Source of the DNA: Tolypeutes matacus
Taxonomy: Eukaryota; Chordata; Mammalia; Cingulata; Chlamyphoridae
NCBI GenBank assembly: GCA_026826555.1
Contig: JAKSZT010053923.1
Location: 1,921,992 to 1,985,991, forward strand
DNA: 64,000 nt
Direction of reading: 5' to 3'
The notes beneath the pieces were generated by a model. The model saw only the letters and a list, made by a program, of their open reading frames with translations, made no database searches and had not been told where the DNA came from. The position numbers and the translations under genes were made by a program. This document shows, piece after piece, positions 35,329 to 48,660 of this stretch. The stretch's first letter is position 1. The number at the start of each line of letters is the position of its first letter.

Positions 35329-38300
35329 ATGGAGGAAATAAATACTGCATTTTCAGTAATATCATTGAATGTGAATGGATTTAATTCCCCAATCAAAAGA
35401 TACAGGCTGACAGAATGGATAAAAAAACATCAGCCATCCATATGCTGCTTACAAGAAACTCACCTCAGACCCAAGGATACAAACCGGCTGAAAGTAAAAG
35501 GTTGGAAAAAGATACTCCACGTCAATAGTAAACAGAAAAGAGCAGGGGTAGCTATACTAATATCAGACAAAACAGACTTCAAATGCAAAAAAGTGATAAG
35601 AGATGCAGAAGGCCATTATATATTAATAAAAGGGACGATCCTCCAGGAAGATATAACAGTCATAAATATCTACGCACCTAACCAGGGTGCCCCAAAATAT
35701 ATGAGACAAACTCGGCAAAACTGAAGGGAGAAATAGACATTTCTACAATAATCGTCAGAGACTTCAACACCCCTCTCACATCATTAGATAGAACAACTAG
35801 ACAGAAGATCAACAAGGAAACAGAGGACTTGAACAACATGATAAACAAGTTAGACCTAACAGACATATACAGAACACTGCATCCAAACTCAGCAGATTAT
35901 ACATTCTTCTCAAGTGTCCATGGATCTTTCTCCAGGATAGACCACATGTTAGGTCACAATACAGCTCTCAATAAATATAAAAAGATTGAAATTATACAGG
36001 GAAGCGGCTGTGGCTCAATCAGTAGGGCTCCCGTTTACCATGTGGGAGGCCCGGGTTCGGTTCCCGAGGCCCCCTGGTGAGGGCAAGCCCGCCCGCGCGG
36101 CGTGGTTAGCTGACCCAGCAGGCACAAGCAGCAAGGGGGGGGGGATAAATGAATAAATAAATAAAATCTTTAAAAAAAAAAAAAGAAATTATACAAAGCA
36201 CCTTCTCAGATCATAATGGAATGAAACTAGAAATAAATAACAGACAGGAAAAAAGTAAATTTGCCAACGTGTGGAGACTGAACAACACATTCCTAAATAT
36301 TAGGTGGGTCAAAGAAGAAATTGCAAGTAAAATCAGTAAATATATTGAGACAAATGAAAATGAGAACACAACGTATCAAAACTTATGGGATACAGTGAAG
36401 GCAGGCTTGAGAGAGAAATTTATAGCCCTAAATGCCTATATTAAGAAACAAGAAAGAGCTGAACTCAAAGATTTAACTGAACAACTTGAGAAACTAGAAA
36501 AAGAACAGCAAACCAAGCCCAAAGCAAAAAGAAGGAAAGAAATTATAAAGATTAGAGCAGAAATAAATGAAAATGAGAACAGAAAAACAATAGAGAAAAT
36601 CAGCAAAACCAAAAGCTGGTTCTTTGAGAAGATCAATAAAATTGACAAACCCCTCCCTAGACTAACAAAGGAAAAAAGAGAGAAGATGCAAATAAATACA
36701 ATCAGAAGTGAAAGGGGGGGAATTACAAATTACCTCACAGAAATAAAAAGAATCATAAGAGGATATTATGAGAAACTATATGCCAACAAACTAGACAACC
36801 TGGATGAAATGGACAAATTTCTAGGAACTCATAACCAACCTACACTGACACAACAAGAAATACAAGAACTTAACAAGCCAATCACAATTAAGGAGATTGA
36901 ATCCGTCATAAAAAATCTCCCAGCAAAGAAAAGTCCAGTACCAGATGGCTTCACAGGGGAATTCTACCAAGCATTTCTAAAAGCATTAACACCAATACTG
37001 TTTAAACTCTTCCAAAATATTGAAGAGGACGGAAAATTACCCAACGCATTTTATGAAGCCAACATCACCCTAATACCAAAGCCAGATAAAGATTCCACAA
37101 GAAAGAAAATTACAGACCAATCTCTCTCATGAACATAGAGGCAAAAATTCTCAACAAAATACTTGCAAATCAAAGCCTACAGCATATCAAAAGACTTATA
37201 CATCACAATCAAGTGGGATTTATCCCTGGTATGCAAGGCTGGTTCAACATAAGAAAATCAATCAATGTAATATACCACATTAACAAATTGAAGGAAAAAA
37301 AACACATCGTGATCATCTCAATAGATGCAAAAAAGGCATTCGACAAAATCCAACATCCTTTTTTGATAAAAATACTTCAAAAGATAGGAATAAAAGGAAA
37401 ATTCCTCAATATGATAAAAGGCATATATGAAAAACCCACAGCCAACACCATACTCAATGGGGAAAGGTTAAAAGTTTTCCCCCTAAGATCAGGAACAAGA
37501 CAAGGATGCCCACTGTCACCACTGTTATTCAACATTGTACTAGAAGTTCTAGCTAGGGCAATTAGACAAGACAAAAAAATTAAAGGCATCCAAATAGGAA
37601 AAGAGGAAGTAAAACTCTCACTGTTTGCGGATGACATGATCCTGTATTTAGAAAATCCTGAAGTATCCACAACAAAGCTACTTGAACTAATAAATGAGTT
37701 CAGCAAAGTGGCAGGATACAAGATCAACACGCAAAAATCAGTAATGTTTTTTTACAGTAGTACTGAACAATCTGAGGAGGAAATCAGGAGGAAAATTCCA
37801 TTTTCAATAGCAACAAAAAGACTCAAATACCTAGGAGTTAATTTAACCAAGGAAGTACAGGACTTATATGCAGAAAACTACAAAACAATGCTAAAAGAAA
37901 TTTAAAAAGACCTAAACAAATGGAAAGACATTCCGTGTTCATGGATTGGAAGAATAAATATCGTGAAGATGTCAATCTTGCCCAAACTGGTTTATAGATT
38001 CAATGCAATACCAATCAAAATCCCAACAGCTTACTTTACAGAATTAGAGAAGGCAATTACCAAATTCATCTGGAAGGGTAAGTGCACCCGAATAGCCAAA
38101 AGTATTCTAAAAAAGAAGAGTAATGTGGGAGGAATGTCACTACCTGACCTTGAAACATATTACAAAGCTACAGTGGTCAAAACAGCATGGTACTGGCATA
38201 AAGATAGACACATTGATCAGTGGAATAGAATTGAGAATCCAGAAATAAACCCTCACCTATACAGTCAACTGGTTTTTGACAAACCTACCAAACTCACGCT

Positions 38301-39230
38301 AATGGGAAAAAACAGTCTCTTCAACAAATGGTGTTGGGAGAACTGGATACTATAACCAAGAGAATGAAAGAGGACCCCTATCCCACCCCCTATACAAGAA
38401 TCAACTCAAAATGGAACAAAGATCTAAATATAAAAGCCAGGACCATAAAACTACTGAAAGAAAATGTAGGGAAACATCTTCAAGACCTTGTAGTAGGTGG
38501 TGGTTTCTTGGACCTTACCCCGAAAGCACATGTAACAAAAGAAAAAGTAGATAAATGGGACCTCCTCAAAATTAAACACTTTTGCACCTCACAGGACTTT
38601 GTCAGAAGGGTGAAAAGGCAGCCAATTCAATGGGAAAAAATATTTGGAAATCACATATCTGATAAGGGTTTAATATCCAGGATATATAAAGAGATGTCAC
38701 AACTCAACAGTAAAAAGACAAATGACCCAATTAAAAAATGGGCCAAAGACTTTAATAGACATTTCTCAGAAGAAGAAATACAAATGGCAAAAAAACACAA
38801 GAAGAAATGCTCAACATCCCTCATGATTAGGGAAATGCAAATCAAAACTACAATGAGATATCATTTCACACCTATCAGAATGGCCACTATGAAAAAGACA
38901 GAGAACTACAAGTGTTGGAGAGGATGTGGAGAGATAGGAACACTTCTTCACTGTTGGTGGGAATGCAGGATGGTACAACCACTATGGAGGACTGTTTGGC
39001 AGTTCCTAAAGAAGTTGAATATAGATTTGCCACATGACCCTGCAATACCACTACTGGGTATATACCCAGAAGAACTGAGAGCAGTGACACAAACAGACAT
39101 CTGCACACCGATGTTCACAGCAACATTATTCACCATTGTCAAAAGTTGGAAACAACCCAGGTGTCCATCAACAGATGAATGGATAAACAATCTGTGTCTA
39201 TTGACACGATGGAATATTATGCAGCTATAA
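35329..39230 (+). pseudogene. L1 ORF2 (endonuclease/reverse transcriptase), broken
   Basis: Endonuclease starts MEEINTAF with SLNVNG and CCLQETHL (35329-35724). A frameshift near 35715 and a SINE at 35999-36184 break it. The RT region (37129-37905) holds [15 protein letters not shown] and catalytic FADD at 37624-37635. TAA at about 37903-37905 stops it, where the sister copy reads through. The C-terminal part (37963-39230) keeps a C-x3-C-x7-H-x4-C cluster at 38913-38966. Another frameshift lies near 37104. Removing the SINE gives about 1,240 codons, the usual L1 size. It would nick DNA and copy RNA at the target in an intact element. Confidence 0.92.
35999..36184 (+). mobile_element. DAS-type SINE (monomer)
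   Basis: GGGAAGCGGCTGTGGCTCAATCAG head, B box GGGTTCGGTTCC, GGGGGGGGATAAATGAATAAATAAATAAAATC then A tail. Perfect 11-bp duplication GAAATTATACA (35988-35998 and 36185-36195). Close relative of 3848-4044 and 62890-63032. Confidence 0.96.
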
Positions 39231-40480
39231 GAAGAAATGAAGTTATAAAGCATATGGCAACATGGATGAACCTGGAGGACATTATGTTGAATGAAGCAAG
39301 CCAGACACAAAAGGACAAATACTGTATGAATGCATTACTATGAACCAAATATATTGTGTAATATATTGTTTGATTAAAAAAAAATTTTTTATATGTATCC
39401 ATTACATTTAATTGAGAAATGTTAAAAAGAAAAAAATTTGGGTTAGGAGGTCATTCCAGAAGTTACGCTTATGCACGTCTCAGCAGGATCTCATTGACTG
39501 CCACAGTAAACAGGGCCTCAAACAGCAAGTCTCATGAGGGCTCTAGAGACATACAGACACTATAAGCAGGGCAGACAGCTCAGTAATTCGGCACCCTGCC
39601 AGTGGGCCTTACTTTGGAATTTATACTCCCCAGTGTAACAGAATTAGACTCATTTATAGTTTTCCTACACATGGCTCTTTTGCCCCTTTTATTTGAATCT
39701 ACAATTAGCTCTATACTTGATAAATATATGTCCCAGAGACTTAAATCTTTGGTCCATCCATGTGCCAGCTGAGCCCAGAATCAGCAGAGTTGCATCACCT
39801 ACTCTCCAGTTCATTGGACTCACCCAGGACAACTAACAAGGAGGTAATGATGGAGAACACCCATCTCAAGTAACAGAGAGGGTCTGTAACTGCAAGCAAG
39901 ATAGTTCCATCCATCTGCCCTGTGGGATCTAAGCCCCGAGCTCAATTAGGCGCAGAGCAGGCATCACCATCCTAAAGTCCTCAAGATTAGGAAATGAACA
40001 ATGGACTAAAGTAGACTTATTATTATTCTACTATAGACTTATTATTCTAGCAATGAAAGAACTTTCATCATTGATATAAAGGCAGTGGCCACCTGAGGTT
40101 CTGAGGGGAGGGAGAGGAAAGAATAGGTGTGACATAGGGACATTTTTGGGACATTGGACTTGTCCTGCATGACATTGAAATGACAGATACAGGCCATTAT
40201 ACATTTTGTCATAACCTATAAAATTGTGCAGGGCAGAGTGTAAACTATAATGTAAACTATAGCCTACAGTTAGTAGCAGTGCTTCATTCAATATATGTTC
40301 ATCAATTTAAACAAATGTACCACACTAATGAAAGATGTTGTTAATGTGGGGAAGTGTGGGAGGGGGAAGAGGTGGGGTATATGGGAATCTCCTGTAATTT
40401 TTATGTAACTTTCATGTAATCTAAAGCTTCTTTAAATATAACAGAAAAAAAATTTAAGGATAAAATAAATAAATTCAAAA

Positions 40481-41067
40481 GGGACCTTTCATTAGATCAC
40501 TTGACTAGATCGCTTTAGGGCTTTTGATTGGACTATGTCAGTGAGATGTGAAAGTGGGTCTCCGCCCTCTTGCTGGGACATAATTTGAGAACACACAAAA
40601 AGAAAAAAGAGACATTTTGACCCTACCATGTGAGGGAGAGGATTCCAGGTTTGCCTATAGCTACAGAAAGACAGAGGTCCCAAAAAGCTCAAGGACACAA
40701 GGCCCAGGGAGAGATACCTGAATGTCAACAGCTGAGCTCAAGGAGAACGCAGAAAGCAGAGCCTGAGAGAGGAGGCCAGGAAAGAGCCAAGCCATGTGCC
40801 TAACTGCTCACAGATGAACTCTGAGAGATGGTGAGCCTGGAGGAGAAGGCAGGGACCTTGGCAGATATTAACTGCCACCTTGCCTTGCCACATGGCAGGA
40901 TGCCAGGATCACCAGTAGCTTTTTTGTTGAGAAAGCATCTTTGATGATACCTTGATTTTGACATTTCATAGCCTCAGAACTGTAAGCTTTTACCCCAAAT
41001 AAACCCCCTTTATAAAAACCAACCCATTTCTGGTAATTTTGCATTGGCAAATTTAGCAAACTAAGAC
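40481..41067 (+). mobile_element. MaLR-like LTR, diverged subfamily
   Basis: GGGCTTTTGATTGGACTATGTCAGTG ... AACTGTAAGCTTTTACCCCAAATAAACCCCCTTTATAAA ... ATTTCTGGTAATTTTGC ... AACTAAGACA parallels the LTR at 4803-5426 but differs in the middle. The 5' end appears truncated. Confidence 0.7.
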
Positions 41068-41473
41068 ACTCTCCCAGAGATTAGCACTCTCAAGTAGCCA
41101 AAGAAAAAAAAAGAAAAAAGAAAAAATCAATTACTCAGACATTCACAGGTGTTCACAATGGGGGCCACCAATGTTCTTTCAAATGGAGGTCCCCTTACAG
41201 TTCTGTTTCACTTGTGATGCACTCTGTCCTCCCCAGCGTTAAAGACAATTAAAGTACAGCTTCTTCTTGACCCAGAATCACAGCCTACTCTGATCTTCTT
41301 TTAGTCCCTTCTTCTCAGACTGTATCCCCCTGCTATATCTCCATCATGCTGATTTTCAGATGTAGGAGACTGGTGACTAAAAGGGCAAAATAGTTGTAGA
41401 ATTAGAAGTAATTCATTTCATAGACTCATACCAGATGTGTGCTTGTGGGAGCCCAGAGCCTGGGCTCCTCCTC
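41068..41473. other. Unassigned sequence
   Basis: Contains a GAAAA-rich stretch (41102-41130). No gene or repeat recognised. Confidence 0.4.
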
Positions 41474-42078
41474 TGTATTAGTCAGCCAAAGGAGTGCTGA
41501 TGCAAAGTACCAGAAATCTGTTGGCTTTTATAAAGGGTATTTATTTAGGGTAGAAGCTTACAGTCACAAAGTCATAAAGAGTAAGTTATTTCCTCACCAA
41601 AGTCTGTTGCCATGTGTTGGAGCAAGATGGCTGCCCGTCTCTGTGAGAGTTCAGCCTTTCTCTTCCCTCTTAAGGCTCCATGGTCCCAGCTTCTTCCAAT
41701 CTCAGCTGTAGGTTGGCATAAGGCTCATCTCTCTTCCCAGGGCTCGTCTCTTTCCAGGCTAAGCCGCTTTGCTCTCTCCACAAGGCCAGCTGTAAACTAT
41801 CAGGTGAATGGCTTGGCTCTCTCCTGGGGCTCCAGCATCAAATCTAAGCTCTCCCCTCTGCCATGTTATTTTCTGTGTGAGTGTCTGCCCACCAAGGGGG
41901 CGGAGACTCAACATCCTCCTGACATGGCTGAATCAAAGCCCTAATCTTAATTTAACCAAATAAAAGTGAAACCTTTGAATTTAATACAATCAAAGGGTAT
42001 CACACCCAGAGGAACAGACCAGTTTACAAACAATCAATATTTCTTTTTGGAATTCATCAATAATATTAAACTGCTACA
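41474..42078 (-). mobile_element. Solo MaLR-like LTR
   Basis: 605 bp, plus-strand ends TGTATTAGTCAGCC and AAACTGCTACA. Flanked by TCCTC (41469-41473) and CCCTC (42079-42083), 4 of 5 matching. Reads on the minus strand, where ACCCTAAATAAATACCC gives the polyadenylation signal. Same family as 4803-5426. Confidence 0.83.
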
Positions 42079-42804
42079 CCCTCCTTAGAGGAAACAAAGC
42101 CCACAGCATGTAGCTGCCTGCCTGGTCTAGACACTAGTTAAAAAGTAACGAACCTCCCTGGAGAAAAAGAATGTACAGATGGCAGATGGTATCTTTGACT
42201 GTAGTTTTCTCCAGGCTGTTTACTTCCTTCCTACAATAACATCACCGACCCCATTTATGTGCTTCATGTGACTCTAACATAGACTCTGTTATGAAATGTC
42301 TTTGTTCTGAGACCCTTTATATTGCCCCTCATTTCCCTATCTCTCTGGGAAGTGCTACTTTCATTCTTTGGCCTGCTGCTGCCAGAGATACTCTCCTGTC
42401 CATAAGTCTCAAAAAAGCTCATGTCTGACTCTGTGCTAAGTATGTCCTTTGGTCTTACAGCCACCCCCACCCATGCACTCCAGGAGCTGGGTTAGAACAG
42501 TGCTAGGCAAGGAAATGTGAGAAGCAGCAGCCAATGTAAAAAGAAAAGAAAAAATATATAAAGTAAAAGACAAACCTCTCATTATTTTAGACAATAGGAT
42601 CACTTAGAAAAACTAAATGATCAATGTTGAACTATTAGAAACAATGAGGTTTTAAGAAATGAGCCAGATGAAAGATGAAAATACAAAATGAGTTAGCTTA
42701 CCTTTCACTAGCTATAACATATAGGAAAATATAACAGAAAAAAAAAAAAACCATTCAATTAAATGTACAAAATAAGTTAAAAAAATTTCAGCACAATGAA
42801 AAGT
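42079..42804. other. Unassigned sequence
   Basis: No gene recognised. AT-rich after 42530, with several A runs. Confidence 0.4.
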
Positions 42805-42972
42805 GTAATACACTTTGGTGGTCATAATAAAATATACATATCCTAATCCCTGAAAGCTGCAGATGTGCTATGCTACATGGCAAGCAGCAATGAAGGTTGC
42901 TAATCAGCTGACTTAAAATAGTGAAATTATCCTGGATTATTGGGTGGGTCCAACATAATTACAAGGGTCCTT

Positions 42973-44354
<1,382 letters not shown>

Positions 44355-44497
44355 TACAAGGGTCCTTAAAAGATGGAAGAAGCACTCAGTAAGACTTAAG
44401 TGTGGATTTCTTATAAGAGACCATGGAGGCAAGAAGACGGTGATATGATACAATTAGGATACTGAAACAGAAAAAAACTGCCAGCCAAGAATTCTTT

Positions 44498-44596
44498 TTT
44501 CTTTTTTTTTTTTTTTACCGGGAGGTCCCAGGGATGGAACCCGGGTCCCTCCATATGGGAGACGGACGCCCACCCAGTTGAGCCACATCCCACCCC
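44498..44596 (-). mobile_element. Short DAS-type SINE
   Basis: Minus strand GGGATGTGGCTCAACTGGGTG head with B box GGGTTCCATCCC and ACCTCCCGGTAAAA tail. Perfect duplication CCAAGAATTCTTT (44485-44497, 44597-44609). Confidence 0.95.
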
Positions 44597-45778
44597 CCAA
44601 GAATTCTTTATCCAGCAAAATTGTTCTTCAAATATGAAGGTGAGCTTAGAATATTCAAAAAGACAAACAGAAACTAAGAGAATTCATAAAAAAGAATCCA
44701 TCTTTGCAGGAAATATTAAAGGGAGCCTTACAGCCAAAAACAAAAAGACAGGAGAGAGAGGCTTGGAGGAGAGTGTAGAAAGCAAGAATGACAGAAAGAA
44801 TAACCAAAAGAGTAAAAAGATAGACAAAAATAAGATATGACTTATTAAAGCCAAAGAATAAAATGGTGAAAATAGATAATGCATTTACAGTAATAACATT
44901 GAATGTGAAAGGATTAAACCCCCCAATCAAAAGACATAGGCTGACAGAGTGAATAAAAAAACATGAACCATCCATATGCTGCCTGCAAGAGACTTACCTT
45001 AGACCGAGGGATACAAACCGGCGGAAAGTAAAAGGTTGGGAAAAGATACTCCACGCAAATAGTAACCAAAAAAGAAAAGGATAACTATACTAATGTCGGA
45101 CAAAACAGACTTTAAGTGCAAAAAAGTTATAAGAGATACAGAAGGCCGTTATAGAGTAACAAAAGGGACAATCCACTAGGATGAAATAACAGTCATAAAT
45201 GCTGTGCACCTGACCAGGGTGCCCCAAAATACATGAGGCAAATTCTGGTAAAACTAAAGGGAGAAAAAAAACATCTCTGTAATAATAGTTGGAGACTTAA
45301 AACTACTCACATCATTAGATAGAACAACCAGACAAGATCAATAAGGAAACAGAGAACTTGAACAATATGATAAACGAGTTAGACCTAACAGACATATACA
45401 GAATGTTGCACCAAAACTCAGCAGGTTATAAATTCTTCTCAAGTGCTCATGGATACAGGATAGAACACATGTGAGGTCACAAGGCAGGCCTCAATAAATA
45501 TAAAAAGATTGAAATTATACAAAGCACCTTTGAAGATCATTATGGAATGAAGCTGGAAATCAATAATAGACAGGAAAGGGGAAATTTTGTAAATGTGTGG
45601 AGGCTAAACAACACACTCCTAAATAATCAATGGGTCAAAGAAGAAATTACAAGTGAAATTAGTAAATATATTGAGATGAATGAAAATGAGAACACAACAT
45701 ATCAAAACTTATGGGACACAACAAAGACAGTGTTGAGAGGGAAATTTATAGTCCTAAATACCTATATTTAAAAAGATG

Positions 45779-46140
45779 ATGGAAGCAGATATGTTTCAAG
45801 CCCTTGGGTGACTGCCTACCACAGGGGAGGTCCCAGGTTCGGTTCCCGGTGCCTCCTAAAGAAGACAAGCAAGATAGTGAGCTGACACAATGAGCTGGCA
45901 TGGTGAGCTGACACAAAAAGATAATGATACAACAGGATGATGATGCAACAAGGAGACACAACGAGAAAACACAGTGAGAGACCTAAGTAGAAAGGGAGGT
46001 GGCTCAAGTGATTGGGCATCTCCTTCCCACGTGGGAGGTCCTGAGTTTGGTTCCCAGTGCCTTCTAAAAAAAAGACGAGAAGACAGCGAGCAGAAAACAA
46101 TGAGTGGGGGCAGAAATAAATAAATTAATCTTAAAATAAA
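45779..46140 (+). mobile_element. Dimeric DAS-type SINE
   Basis: First head TGGAAGCAGATATGTTTCAAGC with B box AGGTTCGGTTCCCGG, second head GGGAGGTGGCTCAAGTGATTG with GAGTTTGGTTCCC, ending AATAAATAAATTAATC and A-rich. Splits ORF2 text. Duplication indistinct. Confidence 0.88.
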
Positions 46141-48218
46141 GAAGAAGAAAGAGCTAAAATCAAAGATCTAACTGAACAATTGGAGGAACTAGAAAAAGAT
46201 TAGCAAACAATTCCCAAAGCAAGTTGAAGGAAAGAAATAACAAAGATTAGAACAGAAGTAAATGAAATTGAGAAAAAAAAAAAAGAGAGAGAGAGAGAAA
46301 ATCAATGAAGCCAAAAGCTGGTTCTTTGAGAATATCAATAAAATTGACAAACCCTTAGCTAGACTAACAAAGAAAAAGAAGAGAAGATATAAATAAATAC
46401 AATAAGAAATGAAAGGGGAAAGTTACAACTGATCCCACAGAAATAAAAAGGGTTATAAGAGGATATTATGAGAAACTGTACACAAACAAACTAGACAACC
46501 TCAATGAAATGGACAAATTCCTAGAAACGCACAAACAACCTACACTGATGGTTTGAATAAGAAATTCAAAAACTCAGCAAACCAATCACATTTAAAGAGA
46601 TTGAATCATTCATCAAAAATCTCTCAAAAAAAGAAACCAGATAACTTATCAGGTGACTTCAACTAAGTATTTTGAGAAGAATTAACACCAGTCCTGTTTA
46701 AATTCTTCCCAAAAATTAAAGAGGAGGGAAAATTACCCAACACATTTTATGAAATGAACATCACCCAAATAAGAAACTACCAGGAAACTACCAGGAAAGA
46801 AAATTACAGACCAATCTCTCTAATGAACATAGATGCAAAAATTCTCAACAAAATATTTGCAAATCGAATCCAACAGCATATCAAAAGACTTAAACACCAC
46901 GATCAAGTGGGATTTATTCTGGTATGCAAGGGTGGTTCAACATAAGAAAATCAATTAACATAATACACTAGATTAACAAACTGAAGGAAAAAAACCACAT
47001 GATCATCTCAATTGATGCAAAAAAAGCATTTGACAAAATCCAGCAACTTTCTTGATAATAACACTTCAAAAGATAGGAATAGAAAGAAAATTCCTCAATA
47101 TGATAAAAGGCATATAAAAAAAACCCACAACCAGCATCATACTCAATGGGGAAAAGCTGAAAGCTTTCCCTCTAAGATAGGGATCAAGACAAGAATGCCC
47201 ACTGTCACTACTGTTATTCCACATTGTACTAGAAGTTCTAGCTAGAGTAATTAAACAAGAAAAAAATAAAATAAAAGGTATCCAAACAGGAAAAGAGGAA
47301 GTAAAACTCTCTCTATGAAGATGACATTATCTTACATTTAGAAAATTCTGAAATGTCTATGACAAAACTACTTGAACTAATAAATGTGGCAGGATACTAG
47401 ATCAACACACAAAAATCAGTAATGTTTTTGTACACCAGTATTGAACAATCTGAGGAGGAAATCAGGGGGAAAATTCCATTACAATAGCCACAAAAAGACT
47501 CAAATACCTAAGAATCAATTTAACCAAAGAAGTGCAGGACCTATAGGCAGAAAACTACAAAACAATGATAAAAGAAGTCACTGAAGACCTAAACAAATAG
47601 AAAGACATTCTTTGTTCATGGATTGAAAGATGAAATATCATGAAGAAGTCAAATCTACCCAAACCAATTTACAGACTCTTTTTTTTTTTTTTTCCAGAAG
47701 ATAGACACATCGATCAATGAAATATAATTGAGAGTCCAGAAATAAACCTTCACCTCTATGGCCAAATGGTTTTTAACAAACCTAACAAGTCTGTTAATGG
47801 TACAAAACAGTCTCTTCAACAAATGGTGCTGGGGGAACTGGATATTCATAACCAAAATGATAAAAGAGGACCCATATCTCACTCCCTACACAAGAATCAA
47901 CTCAAAATGGATCAAAGACCTAAATATAAAAGTCAGGACTTAAAACTACTAGAAGAAAATGTAGGGAAGGATCTTAAAGATCTTGTGGTAGGTCGTGGTT
48001 TCTTGGACTTTACACCCAAAGCACGTGCAGCAAAAGGAAAAATAGGTAAATGGGTCCTCCTCAAAATAAACACTTTTTTATCTCAAAGGCTTTTGTCAAA
48101 AGGGTGAAAAGGCACAATGGAAATCACAATGGAAATCACATATCCAATTATGGCTTAATATTCATGATACATCAAGAGATGCCACAACTCAACAATAAAA
48201 AGACAAACAATCCAATTT

Positions 48219-48660
48219 TTAAAAAAGATTTTATTTATTTATTTTACTTTTATCCATTTTTTAAACACCCCTCCCCCCCCCCCGGTTTTGTGTTTTGTTT
48301 TGTTTTGTTGCTGTTTTTGTGTCCATTCGCTGGGCAGTTCTCTGTCTGTTTCCTGCCCTCTCTTCTCATCTTTCTCCTCCTGTTTTCACTGGGATTCGAT
48401 CCTGGAAAACTCCGATGTGGGAGAGAGGCGTTCTGCCCCCTGTGCCACCTTAGTTCCTGGTTTTTTGGCCTGTCTTGGCTTGGCTTTCCCTTTGTATCAC
48501 TCTCCTGTTATGTCATCTTCTTGCTGCGTGGCTCAGCAGGGCTTGGCACACCCCCACACGGGCCTGGCGGCATACCTGCACGTGAGGCCTGGGGACTCAT
48601 CTGCTCGTGGGTCCTGGGGGCTCTTGCTCGTGGGTCTGATGGCATGCCTACACACAGGAC
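48219..48660 (-). mobile_element. Dimeric SINE, 5'-truncated
   Basis: Minus strand: starts in the GC-rich inter-unit spacer (GTCCTGTGTGTAGGCATGCC), lacks the first tRNA-like head, then the second unit GGAACTAAGGTGGCACAGGGGG and an A-rich tail. Flanks CAATCCAATTT (48208-48218) and CAACCCAATTT (48661-48671). Same subfamily as the SINE part of the composite units. Confidence 0.88.

Larger units (their letters stand above)
33144..39437 (+). mobile_element. Full-length young L1
   Basis: Complete organisation: 5'UTR 33144-34263, ORF1 34264-35247, inter-ORF 35248-35328, ORF2 35329-39230, short 3'UTR and A-rich end to about 39437. It starts near the L1-typical GGAAAGATGGCAGACTAG. Target-site duplication TTGAGTTAGGA (33133-33143) and TTGGGTTAGGA (39438-39448). 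Both ORFs are broken and a SINE interrupts ORF2, so it is inactive, but divergence from the copy at 60241 is low. Confidence 0.93.
32500..40460 (+). mobile_element. Repeat X, longest copy, split by a full-length L1
   Basis: Left part 32500-33143 (CAGTATATAAATGCACTACC; ACCAAGCACCAACTAGCAAAACATCTGG) and right part 39449-40460 (GGTCATTCCAGAAGTTACGC ... tail TTTATGTAACTTTCATGTAATC and A-rich end). The copy at 53211-54318 shows the same text uninterrupted across the junction, so 33144-39437 is an insertion. Total X length exceeds 1.6 kb with no shared reading frame. The last ~150 bp resemble L1 3' tails, suggesting L1-dependent movement. The start at 32500 is approximate. Confidence 0.75.

Noticed and set aside
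36000..36075. Possible tRNA genes in the SINE heads (for example 36000, 20795, 59753)
   Set aside because: The A-box and B-box text belongs to dispersed SINEs with tails and target duplications. No complete cloverleaf with a matching acceptor stem was evident.
47676..47700. T run with flanking L1 breaks as a separate SINE insertion
   Set aside because: Only T's are present and about 190 bp of ORF2 is missing. A deletion or tail remnant fits, but no element body can be seen.
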